NCBI GenBank assembly: GCA_009785885.1
Contig: WQUE01000110.1
Location: forward strand, 1 to 5,771
Length of the DNA: 5,771 nt
From: Actinomycetes bacterium
GTDB taxonomy: Bacteria > Actinomycetota > Actinomycetes > Propionibacteriales > Propionibacteriaceae
Direction: 5' to 3'
Positions 5,528 through 5,771 of this stretch are shown in pieces; positions within the stretch are counted from its first letter, which is position 1, and each line of letters begins with the position of its first letter. Below the pieces are notes generated by a model. It did no database searches. It was not told where the DNA came from and was given only the letters and a program-made list of their open reading frames with translations. The position numbers and the translations under genes were made by a program.

Positions 5528-5552
5528 CGGCTGCGCCGGCCGGCGCGTGCGG

Positions 5553-5565
5553 GATACTGGTTGAC
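5553..5565 (+). promoter_or_regulatory. Possible -10 box for the alpha-galactosidase gene
   Basis: GATACT (5553-5558) ends 7 nt before GTG 5566, the same spacing as the other leaderless starts here. The first base differs from TAnnnT and no -35 box is apparent. Confidence 0.35.
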
Positions 5566-5771
5566 GTGGCGATCACCGGTGCGGACTCCGTGTTCCGGCT
5601 GGACACTGCCCACACGAGCTACTGGTTCCGCGTGACACCATTCGGCCACCTGGAGCACCTGTACTACGGCCCCCGCCTGGCACCCCAGCCGGTGGATGCC
5701 CTGGCGCTCAAGCGCACCGCCCCGATCGGCTCGACCATCGCCTACGACGAATCCGATCCCACGTACTCCCT
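5566..5771 (+). CDS. Alpha-galactosidase, GH36-type N-terminal domain (truncated by window end)
   Basis: The frame is open to the last base, giving 68 complete codons. It reads VFRLDTAHTSYWFRVTP, then GHLEHLYYGPRL, then YDESDPTYSL. This is the signature beginning of the beta-sandwich N-terminal domain of GH36 alpha-galactosidases (the L-x-T-x-x-T-S-Y and LEHLYYG elements). Full enzymes of this type are about 700 residues and hydrolyse terminal alpha-1,6-galactosides such as melibiose or raffinose; the catalytic barrel lies outside the window. No signal peptide is seen, so a cytoplasmic enzyme is likely. I chose GTG 5566 because the domain begins right after it and a -10-like box precedes it. 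GTG 5524, in frame and overlapping the HD stop codon by 4 nt, is the alternative and would add 14 residues. Confidence 0.85.
   Translation, partial: MAITGADSVFRLDTAHTSYWFRVTPFGHLEHLYYGPRLAPQPVDALALKRTAPIGSTIAYDESDPTYS

Overview
The window is high-GC DNA with strong G/C preference at third codon positions, GTG starts, and several genes whose start codon lies 6-8 nt after a TAnnnT-like -10 box (leaderless pattern). Together with the gene families present (WYL regulators, PadR/HAAS pairs, DUF2087), this suggests a chromosomal segment of an actinomycete. The genus cannot be fixed from sequence alone. No transposase, integrase, phage gene or CRISPR array is visible. It reads as an ordinary chromosomal region of small regulator-plus-enzyme units.

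Layout. Bases 24-99 (minus) hold tRNA-Ala(GGC) with an encoded CCA end and its own promoter. Next on the minus strand are a small DUF2087 protein (188..443 region) and a WYL-domain regulator (491-1192). The regulator is divergent from an alpha/beta hydrolase (1244-1969, plus). The 51-bp gap between them holds an imperfect palindrome that overlaps both candidate promoters, so the regulator probably controls itself and the hydrolase. The hydrolase converges with a two-gene minus-strand operon of a PadR-family repressor (3016-3354) followed by a six-TM HAAS-domain membrane protein (2003-3016). Their stop and start codons overlap as TGATG, and they are driven by a near-consensus sigma-70 promoter with a palindrome centred in its spacer.

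The right half is all plus strand: a conserved 116-aa protein of unknown function with a likely dimeric alpha/beta-barrel (ABM-like) fold (3521-3871), two tandem hairpins, a class I SAM-dependent methyltransferase (4044-4877) with AT-rich interleaved palindromes over its first codons, an HD-superfamily hydrolase (4970-5527), and the N-terminus of a GH36-type alpha-galactosidase cut off by the window end (5566 onward). These right-hand genes have no obvious shared pathway.

I did not find a convincing new multi-gene system. The most interesting items are regulatory: the palindrome cluster inside the methyltransferase start, the spacer-centred palindrome of the PadR promoter, the operator between the WYL regulator and the hydrolase, and an alpha/beta hydrolase whose catalytic acid is not in the usual place.
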